The notes under the pieces: generated by a model
The model's database searches: none
Told to the model about the DNA's origin: nothing
The model's input: the letters and a program-made list of their open reading frames with translations, nothing else
Source: Paragordius varius
Taxonomy: Eukaryota; Nematomorpha
NCBI GenBank assembly: GCA_964247055.1
Contig: OZ176053.1
Span: forward strand, 4,898,001 to 4,962,000
Direction: 5' to 3'
DNA length: 64,000 nt
In this document: in pieces, positions 1 to 10,249 of the stretch
Numbering within the stretch: position 1 is the stretch's first letter
How the letters are laid out: each line of letters starts with the position of its first letter
Position numbers and translations under genes: made by a program

Positions 1-300
1 AAAAATTTGCAAAAATACCACAATATCACTAATTAATGAAGCCGTAAATGTTTTTAAAAAAATATTCCAGGGCGATTGCAATATATGAGCCAGAACTATC
101 TTTCAAAGCGGATTCTGGGGAAAATAGTCGTTAGCAACCTTAGATGGATAACGTTAAAAAATGGGACTAGTAAATTAAATTTCATCTTTGTTTTGCAAAC
201 TTTTCCAAAGCTTATGACTCTGTGGGAAACAATACATTATACTTTTTAGCTGATGCAGTTTTTTGTCAGGTTTCCTTCAACCCATATACTTGGCCTTATT
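1..300 (+). mobile_element. LINE reverse-transcriptase fragment (part of the direct repeat)
   Basis: Around positions 200-265 the plus strand can be read as a FSKAYDSVGNNTLY-like string. This matches the first catalytic block of non-LTR retrotransposon reverse transcriptases (D-F-S-K-A-F-D-S-V). The fragment is interrupted by stops and frame changes and cut by the window edge. The duplicate at 17.6-18.1 kb shows more of its 5' side. The LINE clade cannot be assigned from this piece. Confidence 0.7.
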
Positions 301-947
301 AGTAGCCAAGCCCCACGAGCCATACCCTAGTCCGAATGAAGAGCGGTCTGTGGCACTGCATATTATATCCGTTGCTATTTAGTGTTTGTGTATATAGAAA
401 GCATTTTCCTCACTGTTGATTCAAATGGAGTCCAAACGAATTTTTTTAATAACTAACTTAATCCGCACCAATACAATTGTTTATCTTTAAATAAACAAAA
501 CTGTTGTAAATACTGGGACCCCTTACGATACACTTTTTAAAACAAAGCACATTATGAGAGAGATCATGCTGATTAACATGTATTTTCCTAATTTTTAATC
601 GTAGTAGTTTGTATGTTTATAATCATTTTAAGTTGAGTGGACCTCTCCACAAACTATTCGTGAATGTGTGGGGACCTCATTTAAATTAAATCATTTTTAT
701 GTTCCAAATAAATCTAAAGAATAATATTTAATTTTATATATTTTTTCTCAAAAAGGATGATGCGCATATCATATATTTTCCCATAAATGGAATCATGGGA
801 AGTGGGAGAGTAGGAGTCTACTGAACTACAAAAAGCAAACAAGGGTTTTGCTTTAATCCAAAGGTCATCAATTTAATTAAAACATTTGATAAAAAGTAGA
901 TGTTAATTTTTGTGTTTAGACCAAGGACACTGAATATTAAAACTAAC

Positions 948-1087
948 CTTCTATAAAGTCATCGTATTTATCACAAACTTTATGGCATATTCCTTGAGTT
1001 ACACATCTTTGTTGTGTGTTATCAAAAAAGGTATTCTGTGGACAATCAATTATTGAGTTTTGACCCTTTGCTTTGCAAATTATATAC
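948..1087 (-). CDS. Exon with chitin-binding (CBM14/peritrophin-A) half-domain, left copy
   Basis: A 140-nt minus-strand open block is bounded by an AG acceptor (rc ...AAATAAAG) and a GTTAGT donor. It encodes YIICKAKGQNSIIDC followed by PQNTFFDNTQQRC, i.e. cysteines C3-C5 of a peritrophin-A domain, then a sixth cysteine and the first cysteine (HKVCDK) of a second domain. CBM14 domains bind chitin in peritrophic matrix or cuticle proteins. The exon starts in phase 2 and ends in phase 1. The next exon would lie left of the window. The identical copy at 18773-18912 shows it: its phase and cysteine spacing fit perfectly. The exon supplying C1-C2 of domain 1 was not found. Confidence 0.7.
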
Positions 1088-1236
1088 CTTTATTTATGTA
1101 ATGATATAATAAAATTTGTATTTGATTGGGCTAAGTTTGAATATTGAATATATATGATTATATAAACTGTTAATTAATCATGCATTAATTACTTGGAGTC
1201 GGGCATGAAAGAAATAATTAACTATCCTGAATATTA

Positions 1237-1704
1237 TTAAAAAGACCCAATATCAATTATTTCAGCTGAGGAAGATATACGTTCATGGTATAATGTAATG
1301 TTTTTCCCAACTGTTTCATTGAGATGTGGGAGAGACACCATTTGATCCATATAATGTTGGTCAGGGACAATATTTCCGCTTGCTCTAGCTAGAGCATCCT
1401 TTATTGCAGGTTGTAAAGGGAGGGATCGATCACTATACAACAAATTGTGCGATTCAATTAGAGAGTCTCCAGACTGAGTATTTCCTTGATAATCGATTAA
1501 ACAAGCGCTCCTTTTAGCATTATTCATAAGACTGGCTTGTTGCGCGAAACCCGACAATGTGAGCACATAATTATCGCGCTTGTTGACATTATTCTCATTC
1601 GCCATTCTATTACTTGTTTGTAAATCGGGAACCAAGTGTGATGTGGATATTGGGCACACAAAATATCCCAATATTGCATAAACGCAAAGCATCGGAAGAA
1701 TCAT
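1237..1704 (-). CDS. Small secreted protein, unknown family (member A)
   Basis: Single open frame of 155 aa. The N-terminus is a hydrophobic signal peptide (about residues 1-22), with likely cleavage before HLVPDL. The mature part shares a clear pattern with the ORF at 12489-12893: LVPDL, NNVNK, NYV, QQ..L, AK....C, NL.YS, P.I.DA. A TATA-like motif lies about 55 nt upstream of the ATG. I recognise no known domain; only one cysteine lies in the mature chain. On the same strand, a CBM14 exon begins 150 bp downstream of the stop, so this could be a 5' exon of that gene. The only phase-compatible donor near the stop (GTCTTT) is poor, and no cysteines precede it, so I treat it as an independent ORF. 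Its last 19 codons and stop are duplicated at 19062-19117. Confidence 0.6.
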   Translation of the reverse strand: MILPMLCVYAILGYFVCPISTSHLVPDLQTSNRMANENNVNKRDNYVLTLSGFAQQASLMNNAKRSACLIDYQGNTQSGDSLIESHNLLYSDRSLPLQPAIKDALARASGNIVPDQHYMDQMVSLPHLNETVGKNITLYHERISSSAEIIDIGSF

Positions 1705-1754
1705 GTTAAAAATTTAGTGAATCTGTCTATAATTCGTTTAAACAAAAATGTTAA

Positions 1755-1765
1755 ATTTTATATAC
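1755..1765 (-). promoter_or_regulatory. TATA-like box upstream of secreted protein A
   Basis: The reverse strand reads GTATATAAAAT about 55 nt before the ATG at 1704. This is a plausible core promoter position for a short 5' UTR. In DNA this AT-rich, chance matches are common. Confidence 0.3.
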
Positions 1766-2808
1766 AATCGATTTTGGTAAAAAACGTGTAATGCTAGGTA
1801 AGCAATATTATCATCTTACATCAAATATTTTTTACACCTAAACGTCTAAATAAACAATGATGTAATAATTCTAGTAATACATATTTAGGCGTATTACGTC
1901 TATAAACTTATTTTTCTTCGTTCGGCTAAGAATAATATTTGTTTAATACCGTGTATAACCTTGAAAATATTTTTCCGATACCGTTTCTGATTTATAAAAG
2001 CTACGTGCTTTTCAAACACTTTATAATAAATATATATTATACGAGCGTACACTGTTGCTGTGAATTCAGTCAAATAACTATTATATGGGTTATGCTTTCA
2101 CATAGTTATTTATTATCATGCCGGGTACAAACGGATTTTTCTCATTTTTGGTATTAATTTAAATTTACTATGAACATTGGGATGTGTTATATGTTAAAAT
2201 AGATCCTTTTGCTATGATATAGTTATAATAATGGATATGTTTCCTTTAATATGGATGAATATCCAAGATTAAAATTGAACGTCTGACTATAATCTATATT
2301 GGGCCTAATTTTATTCAAGGGGACCTTAAGGTTTTCAAAAAAATTAATGCAATTTTGAGTAGTTATTTCAAAGATGGTAGCGAACAAAGCATCAAAATAG
2401 GCTAAATATAGTCAGTAAATGTTTTAAAAGTATATAAACGCACACATAATTGTAATAATTTGTATCAATTTGTTCTGCCAATTACATATTTTAAATTTAT
2501 ATATTGTAAAAGTCCTTTTGATATTTACCTATATTTATTGGGATTTAAATAATTTAGCGGTTTTTATATTCAGGTTTCGGATGCAGCCTAACCACAAAGA
2601 AAATTAAAAATAGTCCCTATATTTTAACGGGTATGCAGATTTATAGGTTTTCTAAGTAGCTCTAATACCAAATTTTTGGGTATTCTCAATTTTTAAAAAG
2701 TTCTTTTTAGCCTATTATAAGGCTTGACCATATTGTGCCCATCTTTTAATGTTCAGGCACAAACTAATTTATTTATATAAAGATGGATGACCATCAATTT
2801 TACTATAA

Positions 2809-2934
2809 TTTATAACTAATGTGACCAGATATTTTGAACTTGGACGCAGTGCAAACTTAAAACATTTGCCTGTTTTTACACCATCGGTGTGGTATATTAC
2901 CAAGTTTTCACAAAAAATATCCTGATGAATTATA

Positions 2935-2979
<45 letters not shown>

Positions 2980-4251
2980 GTATATATTCTGATAGGAAAA
3001 TATCAGGATTATCATGGTGCTTTTAGTTATAACCTTTACGATTATTAGAGAAAGTTATTTACAGTTTAGTGGTAAGTGCTCCGTATAAAATTGCAAAAGG
3101 TGCGTCATTTTTATTAAAAATTTTTTTTGGTAAAGGCTAAATGCTTTTTTTCAAAAAATATCCAGAAAATATAACATAAACCACATATAAAAAGCAAAAC
3201 AATATTTTTAAAAATTTTAAATTTTTAGATGTGAGCTCTAAAAATCCCAAATTTTTTGACTCTTTTAAAATGGACTATTCTAAAATAAACGCGAAATTCC
3301 AATAATTTTAAATATGCGCTAAATTTTGATATAATTTTTCAATCAGAATTTTGATTAAAATATTCGTTCGTAAAATTTATGTTAAATAAAAATTGTGTTT
3401 TTTTACAAAAATACACCGAAATTCGCAAGGAAACAAACCTTTAAATTAAAATTCTGAATGTTCAACATCATCGAATTATTTAGAAAAAGGTTTTTATTAT
3501 ATCTTAAAGCCTTATGCCGTTTCATCATACTTCAAAATCGTTAGAAGTACGCTTCAACATCAAATTTGTTAATGCAAAAAAATAAGAAAACTAATAAAAA
3601 TTAAAGTTTAGGCAAAAATTAAGTAATATCATACCTTCTACCAATGGAGTATGGTAAACGTAAAACTCTTAATTTTTACGAACAAAAAGGTTATTTCGAA
3701 TTCGTATGCCATAATAATAAATTATATATAATAGGTACGGAATAACAATTTTTTTATAATATAATTATAACAAAAAATGAACTTTCTAAACTTGATCAAA
3801 CATTTATTAAAATATCACAAATTAATTTTAAATTTTGAGGCTCCGCTTTTTGCGGAAGCCCTAAGTGAAAGACAAATTGTCTGAATCTTACGGTGGAGTC
3901 CAATAATAGTTTCGTCACTGCGCGAAAGGCTGCAATCACCGAACCAAAATCCAATTTTATGTATAATCCGAGCAGAAAATTAAATATTAATCAATTAAAA
4001 ATAGACAATTTTAGTTTTTTACCGCAAAAAACATTACAAATTATGGGGTTATTTTTACAGTGGGTGCTATATCAAATTCTAAAATATTTTCTTGAATAAA
4101 TAAAAGGTAATTAATATATTATCATAAATAATTAAATTTTTTTTAATTTCAAAAAGCAGTACAAAAGTGGGCGCAGTACAGTTGCAGTTTTTTTCTGAAA
4201 ATCCAGTACTGTACTGCGAAAAACAGCCTATCTGGTCACATTATTTATAAC
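2809..4251 (+). mobile_element. Non-autonomous DNA transposon copy A with 15-bp TIRs and 8-bp TSD
   Basis: The element spans 2817-4243 (1,427 bp). It starts TAATGTGACCAGATA and ends with the exact inverse complement. It is flanked by perfect 8-bp duplications TTTATAAC at 2809-2816 and 4244-4251. An 8-bp target site is typical of hAT and also seen in P-like and Mutator-like elements; the TIR does not settle which. The inside is AT-rich with a TA microsatellite (about 2934-2975), the recurring string ATATCAGGATTATCATGGTG, a short hairpin (GGCTCCGC...GCGGAAGCC near 3838-3860) and a 68-codon open frame at 3893-4099 with no recognisable domain. No transposase is evident. It is an inverted relative of copy B at 7892-9947. 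Confidence 0.85.
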
Positions 4252-4482
4252 CGCATGCATCGAAACTTGTAGTCACGAAATTAATAAGTATGATGTCGAT
4301 ATTTAAGACTTCGAAAAAATCATAAACAATTTGTAATTCATTAAAATATTATATTAATTTATCCGTTATTAGCCAGATTCTTAAACTGTGGTTTAACAAT
4401 TTTATGCGGCCATATTATTTATCCAAAAATGTAGGGATAAATATTTTTTACATTATGTAATACAGCTTACACTGTCATTTAG

Positions 4483-5033
4483 GCAGAATCGACTACCTGT
4501 TGCATATTGTGAAATCAGCAGGCATAGAGAAAGATGCAATTGTTTGTTTTGTAATAACATCTTAGTCATAAGAGATGGAGGGTTCGAAAAAATTTTTAAA
4601 TGTAAAATATTGGCTGTTAAAGAGCATACATCACTTATATTAACATAAGGTAGAGGATTAGCGCAGTGTCCACAAATGCTATCGCCTTTTTTACGCTAAA
4701 AAACGGCCAGCCGCATTTAAAATATATATGCGCAATAAAATAATTTAAATAGCACTGTAAAATTTAAATAAAATATAACATTTTTTCTACATGGTTACTA
4801 ATTGGACAAATTTAGAAATTTGTTAATAATATCAATTTAGCTAAAATTTTGTAGGTATATGTGGGCAGATTCCAAATTTTTCTAAAGCTGCACATAATAT
4901 TTTGGATGGCCGCATTTTTGAAACCCATGGTATCAAGATATATCAAGAACAGATTATAGCAGCACGTCGACACTGTCTCAAAAGACGTCTGCTGCCCTTC
5001 TATACACTAATAAATGATGTTTCAGTGATAGAG
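4483..5033 (+). pseudogene. Two-exon remnant resembling a GT13-type N-acetylglucosaminyltransferase
   Basis: Two coding-like blocks stand out. Block 1 (4483-4550, after a TTTAG acceptor, before GTAATA) reads RIDYLLHIVKSAGIEKDAIV. Block 2 (4855-5033, after TTTTGTAG, before GTATCT) contains GRIFETHGIKIYQEQIIAAR and KRRLLPFYTLINDVSVIE. The order resembles the POMGnT1/MGAT1 family (R-P-x-Y-L ... S-A-x-G-V ... I-x-V-F-I-D-G ... A-R ... V-V-x-E). The obvious splice joins them out of phase, and no further exons follow before the 5S gene. This looks like a broken gene piece, although an unusual donor (GTTTTG) would keep frame. The family call is from memory and weak; the coding character of the two blocks is firmer. 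Confidence 0.35.
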
Positions 5034-5410
5034 GTATCTTGTTTGCTTATTAAAATGTATCATGCACTTTTATTATCAATGCGAAGCATCTTCATAACTA
5101 AAGATATTCAAAATTATAACACATATTTCAAGTGAGATTATAATATTATTCGCATACTCACTATTTTTTAAAATTCGATTGCAGGTTTATAAATTTACTA
5201 ATGATTTTAAAGTTTTTTCAACGAAATGTTAGAAAAAACATTCCGATGATTAATTAGAGTCTTTCACATTTATGTATTATCCAATTAATTGGATCGAAAT
5301 TAAATTTATTTTTTACGGCTACCTGGATGCACATAATTCTAAACCCGTAAATTAAAATTATTTGGGATGAAGAGCTTTATAAAATAATAATTTTATACGC
5401 ATCTTCATAA

Positions 5411-5522
5411 TACGACCATATCACGTTGAAAACACCGGTTCCCTTCCGAACACCGAAGTTAAGCAACGTTGAGCCCGGTTAGTACTTGGATGGGTGACCG
5501 CCTGGGAATCCCGGGTGTCGTA
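5411..5522 (+). rRNA. 5S ribosomal RNA gene
   Basis: The block starts TACGACCATATCACGTTGAA and contains the internal control region (AAGTTAAGCAACGTTGAG, then TTAGTACTTGGATGGGTGAC) and the closing GGGTGTCGTA. Helix I pairs TACGAC with GTCGTA. A run of seven or more Ts follows directly (from 5524), as expected for RNA polymerase III termination. Mature ends are probably a few bases outside these limits (total near 120 nt). It stands alone here, not in a tandem array. Loop C reads CCCTTCCGAACACC, slightly different from the usual arthropod form, so a dispersed variant or a 5S-derived retrocopy is possible. Confidence 0.9.
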
Positions 5523-5523
5523 A

Positions 5524-5531
5524 TTTTTTTT
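5524..5531 (+). terminator. RNA polymerase III T-run terminator of the 5S gene
   Basis: A T tract immediately 3' of the 5S helix I. This is the standard Pol III stop signal. Confidence 0.7.
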
Positions 5532-5980
5532 ATATTTTTTTGGTATTAATCAGTTTTTACAAGGTCATAATTATTTTATAATGTTTTGAAAGCGACCTAT
5601 TCCTGCGAATTTGTAATTCCAAAATAATGAATCGGTTGCAGTATGGACAATACTTAAACACTTTGATTCAAATTGACGTATCTAAATACCCAAACAATAT
5701 TTACTTGATATTTTAAAAAACTACTGAAAGAAACGGTACCAATTTAAATTTATGCTTCTATCCTTATGAAAATTATATAAAGAAACCAGTTTTGAAAAAA
5801 TAGTTCCCTATCAAACTATTTCGACGCCATTTTTATTTTTCAACATTTTTGCGAAATATCGTGTTTATTTGATTCTAGGCTCAAGTTGTTTACTTTTTTA
5901 TTAAAATCACATGTAACATTCCTATATACTTTAATTCTATTTTTAGCTTAAGCACACTTGTGAAGTTGGCTTAATTTAGT

Positions 5981-7292
5981 CTTAGGCCCATGTGAATGAG
6001 CCAGTTGAGCAGGCTCATTCACCACTTTTAATGATCCAGGTGAATGAGCCTTCCTCATTCTGTTGAGATGGAGGAATTTTTAATCCTGGTTTTTTCAGGA
6101 TTAAGCTTGTTACAAAAGCCGATATCTCGAGAACTAGGAAGAATTTTTGGAATCTGCAAACTGTATTAGCCTTAATAAAGTATATTTAATATATGTATAT
6201 GGTAGGTTTTGGAAATTTTGGACATGTATTAAAAAATATTTTTCGGGCAAATGCTTACTAAAGGTTAGATGCTTTATTTTTATATATTTAGGCAAGAAAT
6301 GGTAGTTAGTTCGAGTTTATAAGCAAGTTTACTGAATATTTAGAAAATCATGGTATAACTACTGATATGTTATTTCAAGAATTTAGAAGAAATCATTCTA
6401 AATGGTAAAATAATCAGGAATATTATCGAGTATTTTAAATTTGGTTTATTTTAGACATGAAACTCTGCTACTTACTAATGATAATCGGAGTATTCGGTAA
6501 TACATATTTCTATAAGGCGATAGGTAACATTGACGAAAATGAGTTAGCAAACTTTTATCAGAAGAGCAGACAACACCTATATTGAATAGCCATCAGACAG
6601 GAGTAGATCGGAAAAAAGAATTAATTTGACATAATTTTATTTATAATTTATTTTTACACAATAAATGAATATATTTTATAAATGTATTATTGGTTTGGCC
6701 CAGTTATTGGGATTCCATGGATTTATTTACGATATATGTCTCTATCATTTGTTGCGTTTCGAGGTATGTTCAGGAATTTAAAGTCTTGTTCTATAGTCAG
6801 TTGTTTTAGACCTCCCTTTTCGGTTAAGGGCAGGGATCTGTAAATAAAGAATTTCTTTTGCAGGTGAGTCTATACTGGATCTGTCTATGTGTCCAAAATA
6901 CCGAAGTCTATTCTGATAAAAGCTGTTATTGGTTCTAGTTCAATGGTAGAATTTATCATTATAGGGCATTTTGTCTTCCGTTCTCAATCTCGATTCTAAT
7001 GTTTTTGTGATTGCCCAATTTAAATATTGATCATTTTTTCGGCTAAAGCCTCCCAGACCTTAAGCTTTTTGTCATTGCTGAATTTATTTACGGATTCATA
7101 AAGATGAATGGATATCTATAAATTATTTGAACATAACCTAAATCGCGTGTAGAACTGTTATCCATCATACTGATAAAAATTTTAAAAACTCCCACCTCAA
7201 AAACTCAATCATCTCCCTCAAACATATGCTTCCTCATAATCCATAATCCAGGTGAATGAGCTTGAAAATTGGCTCATTCACATGGCCCTTAG
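5981..7292. mobile_element. TIR DNA element (GCCCATGTGAATGAGCC ends, CTTAG duplication)
   Basis: The element spans 5986-7287. The left end reads GCCCATGTGAATGAGCCAG and the right end TGGCTCATTCACATGGCC, inverted and near-identical with a one-base difference. CTTAG occurs directly outside both ends (5981-5985, 7288-7292). Secondary inverted copies of GGTGAATGAGC lie just inside each end. The middle (about 6650-7100) holds LINE tail sequence. Five-base duplications fit no family decisively, so I leave the superfamily open. Confidence 0.65.
6650..7110 (-). mobile_element. LINE 3' coding tail fragment
   Basis: The minus strand reads RLRYFGHIDRSSIDSPAKEI, then after an interruption NRKGRSKTTDY. 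This is the signature C-terminal tail of many LINE ORF2 proteins (R-Y-F-G-H-x-x-R ... G-K-R-x-R-G-R-P-x-T-x-W). The frame is broken and the fragment sits inside the TIR element 5986-7287. Confidence 0.6.
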
Positions 7293-7493
7293 TTTTACCT
7301 CTAAATAATTAATATCAAGTATTTTTAAATAAATTTTTATACGGTTTTAATGTTTTACAAGTGCAAACTTTTGCCATAGTTTCAATTTATTCCATATTTT
7401 TTGAAATAGTAATTTTAAACAAGCCTGGTAGCCAACGATCCCAATTTGAATCGAAGGACTGAAATTAAGTTGCATCCAAGTGGTAATATACAG

Positions 7494-7750
7494 CAGGGGT
7501 GTTCAACACATGGCCCTCCAAAATATTCCTGAAACCCGCTAGAAATTTCAAATACAAAATTTTACGTTTAAACCTTTCTGATAAATCTTTTTAAATTCAA
7601 TGAATTAGCAAAAAATATTATAGTTGTTTTTGCAGGGTCTAAAATCCAATAAAATATTTGTTAATGCCCGTATATTTTTTAAATAGGGCCCGCCAGATTT
7701 TTTGTTCAAAAAAATGCGGCCAGAGAAGCCATTTGTGTTGAATACCCCTG
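7494..7750. mobile_element. hAT-like MITE (CAGGGGTG ends), copy 1
   Basis: Starts CAGGGGTGTTCAACACATGG and ends GTGTTGAATACCCCTG, inverted with small differences. Inside, GGCCC-rich subterminal blocks (GGGCCCGCCAG, GCGGCCAGAGAAGCC) recur in the copies at 14571 and 35319. CAGGGGTG termini are typical of hAT-derived MITEs. The flanks no longer show a clean 8-bp duplication, so this copy is old. It is 257 bp, too short to code. Confidence 0.6.
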
Positions 7751-7883
7751 AACATCTGTATTTTTATTGGCAAAAACTGTAGAAAATTTCTTAGCTTATA
7801 TGAGATTTTTCATATTTATGATGTCATATTTAATTGAATTATTTGGAAAAAATTTACAGTGGCACTTGAATTTGTTTGCATAG

Positions 7884-9955
7884 GAATATGATAATGTGAC
7901 CAGATAAGCTGTTTTTCGCAGTACAGTACTGGTCATAAAAAAACTGCGCCTGTACTGCGCCCCTTTTTGTACTGCTTTTTGAAATTAAAAAAATCTTATA
8001 TTTATTAAAAAAATTATTTTAGAACTTAATATAGTACCCTATGTAAAAATAACCCCATGATTTGTAAAGAAATGGTTCAATCGGTAAAAAAACTATAATT
8101 AGCCTATTTTTAATTGGTGAATATTTTATTTACTGCTCGAATTATACATAAAACTTAAGATTGCAGCTTTTCGCGCAGTGGCGTCTAAATTATATAAAAA
8201 ATTGTTATTCTCGTAACATATTATATACAATTCATTATATATGGCCTATGATTTCGAAATAACCTTTTTTTCATATAAAAAATTAAGAGTTTTTACGTTT
8301 TCTATACACATTAGGTGTGAGTTATGATATCACTTAATTTTTTTCCCAAACTTTAATTTAGTTTACTTATTTTTGGCATAAACAAATATGAGATATTTTG
8401 TTTAATCTAACTTCCTACGATTTTGAAACATGATGGAAACGGTATAACGCTTTATGACAATGACAATAGCACGGGGTACACCCCTTCGTACAATTGGTGA
8501 ACCAATTGTCAGAGTACCGTGAGCTATATAAGTATTTGGAAAAAAACCTTTTAAAACTTTTCTAATAAAATTTTTATGATTGCAAATGTTTGTATATATA
8601 TATGTATGTATATAAAATATTATTGTGATTTAATTTTTTACTGTAAGTTAGTGTTATTAAATTTGATTATTAGAAAAAAAAAGAAATACAAAAAAATACC
8701 GTACATAACCTGCGTTTTGGAAAGGACATTATTGTTTGATTTTTGGAACAGTTGATAATAATTGAGTTGTTGATATGCGACAATAGTTTTAATTAAATGA
8801 AACGTTAACGACAAAAAACAATTATGATTTAACCGAGCAGACGATAACCCAAATAAAATTTAAAGAATATATGATTAAAAGATTATTAAAAATATAATTT
8901 AGTAGAAAAGGGTACTTATCTTTGATTTTCCTGAGGCATAGGTACTGTTCCCCTAAACAACTGAAGTTTTACCAGTGACTCAACTTTTATTATAAAAGAA
9001 TTCATTTCCGAGTATCGAAAAACTTCATCAGGGTAATAAGCCTCTTTGGATTGCATTCTTTAATGGAATCATCCATATCCCTAAAGTATAAATATATAAT
9101 ATGTATTTGATGGTTTTGGTGTGTTTTTCTAATATCCAAAAGGCAGACGATTTCGACCGAATCGCCTTCTTGGTATAACGCTTTAAGATTTAATAATTCC
9201 ATTTTCCTACACATGATGATGTTGAACATCACTATAGGTTCAAATTTTTAATTTAAAGATTTTGGTGCAAATTTAGGTGAATTGTATAAAACACAATTTT
9301 TATTTAACCTAAATTTGACAACGAACAAATATTTTAATCAAAATTTTGATTGAGAATTAGCATTAAAATATCTACATAAAATGTTATAACACCTCAACCG
9401 TTTATGTTTCCATCATGTTAAAAATAATATGAAGTACGCTTGAACAAAATTTTTTTAAAAATTAATTTTTTGAAGTGGGCATTAAAAAAATATATTTAGT
9501 TGATATCAAAATTTAGTATATATTCAAAATTGCACAATGTCGAAATTTTTGCGTTTATTTTAAGAGAAGAGTCCATTTTAAAAGAGCCAAAAAATTTGGG
9601 ACTTTCATAGCCCACATCTAAAAATTTAAAAATATTTTTTGCATTTTATATGCAGTTTATGTTATATTTTATGAAATAAAGCATTTAGCTTTCACCAAAA
9701 AATATATTTGAAAAAATTGCGCACCTTTTGCAATTTCATTGGAGCACCTACCAAAAAGTGTAAATAACTTTCTTTTTTGTAAAGGTTAAAACTAAAAGCA
9801 CCATGATAATCCTGATATTTTCCTATCTATATATTTCATAAGGATAATTTTTTGTGGAAACTGTGTAAAATTTTACACCGATGGTGTAAAAACAGGTAAA
9901 ATATGTTTTAATTTTGTAGTCCAAGTTCAAAATATCTGGTCACATTAGAATATGA
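7884..9955 (-). mobile_element. Non-autonomous DNA transposon copy B with 15-bp TIRs and 8-bp TSD
   Basis: The element spans 7892-9947 (2,056 bp), with the same TIR TAATGTGACCAGATA as copy A. It is flanked by perfect GAATATGA duplications (7884-7891, 9948-9955). Orientation is opposite to copy A. It is about 630 bp longer. The extra DNA includes a hairpin (ACAATTGGTGAACCAATTGT near 8498-8518) and a minus-strand open frame at 9002-9232 whose C-terminal part (YFRDMDDSIKECNPKRL, LITLMKFFDTRK) has a protein-like composition but no family I know. That segment could be a relic of a longer parent's transposase or captured host DNA. Confidence 0.85.
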
Positions 9956-10249
9956 TGTTAGCAATATTGAAAATATTATAAAAATATTAAATTTGAATAA
10001 ATATTACAAACAAAAGTAATTTTGGATATTGTTTACGCTAAAGTGTTATTGTATTATTATATATGGAATCAATCAGCAAAAATTATATAATTTATTCATA
10101 TATAATAAAAGTAATTTTCTATTTCAAATTAATTTTTTGCTTTTAATATTCCATGACTTGAATATTAAAACCATTCGTTTTATCAATTTGTAAAATATGG
10201 ATGGATCAAAATTGTAATCTATATATTTATAAAAATGGAAAATGCTGGC

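Larger units (their letters stand above)
1..1292. repeat. Left copy of 1,292-bp direct repeat
   Basis: This block reappears at 17826-19117 with a constant offset of 17,825 bases. Every line I compared is identical and without indels. It contains, in order on the plus strand, a LINE reverse-transcriptase fragment, non-coding AT-rich DNA, a minus-strand CBM14 exon and the last codons of a minus-strand secreted-protein ORF. It is cut by the window start, so its true left end is unknown. The right end is sharp: the copies diverge just after position 1292. Such identity suggests a very recent segmental duplication or an assembly duplication. Confidence 0.95.
5560..7485 (-). repeat. Old dispersed repeat, minus orientation, split by a younger insertion
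   Basis: The reverse strand of 7293-7485 (CACTTGGATGCAACT, then TTCAGTCCTTCGATTC, then AATATGGAATAAATTG) and of 5560-5980 (CGATATTTCGCAAAAATG and ATAAAAATGGCGTCG) matches two consecutive stretches of plus-strand repeats at 48180-48620 and 48690-49150. A third relative lies at about 23270-23650. The left and right parts here are separated exactly by the TIR element 5986-7287. No coding content was recognised; boundaries are approximate. Confidence 0.5.

Noticed and set aside
1087-1237. Splicing the secreted ORF A directly to the CBM14 exon
   Set aside because: The only phase-2 donor near the stop is GTCTTT, and the resulting protein would lack the first two cysteines of the CBM14 domain. Left as a possibility only.
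4640-4720. tRNA-like string (AGAGGATTAGCGCAGTGTCC)
   Set aside because: Resembles a D-arm, but no matching anticodon arm, T-arm or acceptor stem follows.
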